This document shows, one piece after another, positions 17,683 through 18,183 of a stretch of 18,183 nucleotides of DNA. The translations under genes were made by a program, and so were the position numbers. Each line of letters starts with the position of its first letter. Position 1 is the first letter of the stretch. This DNA is from Candidatus Peribacteria bacterium (GTDB lineage: Bacteria > Patescibacteriota > Gracilibacteria > Peribacterales > Peribacteraceae): contig JAAYXY010000117.1 in NCBI GenBank assembly GCA_012515645.1, positions 1-18,183 on the forward strand, given 5' to 3'. Below the pieces are notes generated by a model. It was given only the letters and a program-made list of their open reading frames with translations, had not been told where the DNA came from and searched no databases.

Positions 17683-17691
17683 TGGTACTGT
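17683..17691 (+). promoter_or_regulatory. Extended -10 of ogt, leaderless spacing to a GTG start
   Basis: TGgTACTGT ends 7 nt before GTG 17699 and 10 nt before ATG 17702. The 7-nt spacing used elsewhere in the window favours the GTG as start. Confidence 0.55.
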
Positions 17692-17698
17692 AGACAGC

Positions 17699-18163
17699 GT
17701 GATGGAACATGCTGCTCTCAGTATAGAAACTCCAATCGGTCAGGTTCTTCTGGAGGCCAGGGGAGGCAAAATTCGCCACATACGCTTTGTGCAGACCGAT
17801 GGCGCATTGAGGTCATCAATGGCACTCGATGCGTGCAGCAAACAGATAGCGGCGTACTTTCGCGGCGAACTGCAGATGTTTACGGATATCGATATTGCCA
17901 TGGAAGGAACGGTGTTCCAGGCGAGTGTATGGGAAGAGGCTTTGCATATTCCGTACGGCAAAACCTGCACGTATCGGCACATTGCCGAAGCCATAGGGAG
18001 ACCCGGTGCCATGCGTGCAGTGGGGGACGCTCTCCGGCGTAATCCGCTACCCATTCTGGTTCCGTGTCATCGTATCGTTCCCGCAAGCGGTGGTATCGGA
18101 GGATTTAGCGCCGGAGCGTGGCGCAAAGCCTGGTTGTTGGACCATGAGAAGGCGCACCTATAA
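17699..18163 (+). CDS. ogt: Methylated-DNA--[protein]-cysteine S-methyltransferase (Ogt/AGT type)
   Basis: Suicide DNA-repair protein that transfers alkyl groups from O6-alkylguanine to its own cysteine. The 154 residues have a short N-terminal domain and the C-terminal methyltransferase domain: FQASVWEEALHIPYGKT (73-89), the helix-turn-helix RPGAMRAVGDALRRNPLPI with the arginine finger R106, the active site VPCHRIV (121-127) with acceptor C123, and GGIGGFSAG before the final helix. All key residues are present. The start is GTG 17699 or the adjacent ATG 17702; spacing from the extended -10 favours GTG. It is transcribed away from the two-helix membrane protein. The TAA stop is followed by only 20 bp of window. 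Confidence 0.95.
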   Translation: MMEHAALSIETPIGQVLLEARGGKIRHIRFVQTDGALRSSMALDACSKQIAAYFRGELQMFTDIDIAMEGTVFQASVWEEALHIPYGKTCTYRHIAEAIGRPGAMRAVGDALRRNPLPILVPCHRIVPASGGIGGFSAGAWRKAWLLDHEKAHL

Positions 18164-18183
18164 CAAAAAAGACCGACAAGTCG

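Overview
The window is bacterial, uses the standard code (TGA is a real stop, for example in the LigA and TrmB-like genes), and is moderately GC-rich except for one AT-rich stretch at about 15840-16075. The gene set resembles a Candidate Phyla Radiation bacterium, perhaps of the Peregrinibacteria/Peribacteria group: a TrmB-like regulator with a PLD-like effector domain, a PilT-family ATPase, a histidine kinase with an SHQLATPIS H-box, a lone PurB, and a bacterial deoxyhypusine-synthase-like protein. That placement is inferred from gene style, not from a marker gene.

Layout. 1-2330: a DPM1-like GT2 glycosyltransferase converges on a PMT/GT39 mannosyltransferase, a likely polyprenyl-phosphate-sugar synthase and user pair. 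2380-5700: ftsH and purB diverge from a 100-bp region. 5830-7210: a small acidic hypothetical protein, a short lipoprotein, tRNA-Leu(GAG) with a duplicated 5' leader, a 510-bp gene-poor stretch, and an atypical tRNA-Pro(GGG) with a terminator. 7384-10668: ligA and a pilT-like gene diverge. 10804-13314: a TrmB-like regulator and a sensor histidine kinase whose extracytoplasmic domain carries an EF-hand loop. 13311-15832 (minus strand): a tight three-gene run of a SpeD-like pyruvoyl decarboxylase, a deoxyhypusine-synthase-like protein and an EamA transporter. 15833-16453: AT-rich DNA and a decayed cysS remnant with a 26-bp-arm palindrome. 16454-18163: a second EamA transporter, a two-helix membrane protein, and an Ogt-type DNA methyltransferase.

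Two results stand out. First, the speD-like/DHS-like/EamA cluster looks like a polyamine module. Bacteria lack eIF5A, so the DHS-like protein probably makes a polyamine such as homospermidine, or something undescribed; its active site is only partly conserved. Second, almost no gene has a Shine-Dalgarno sequence. Nine CDSs instead have a -10 hexamer fitting TAnnnT, often as extended TGnTAnnnT, ending exactly 6 or 7 nt before the start codon. This places transcription start on or next to the first base of the start codon, so leaderless mRNA seems to be the default here. The rule also helps choose starts, for example a GTG for ogt.
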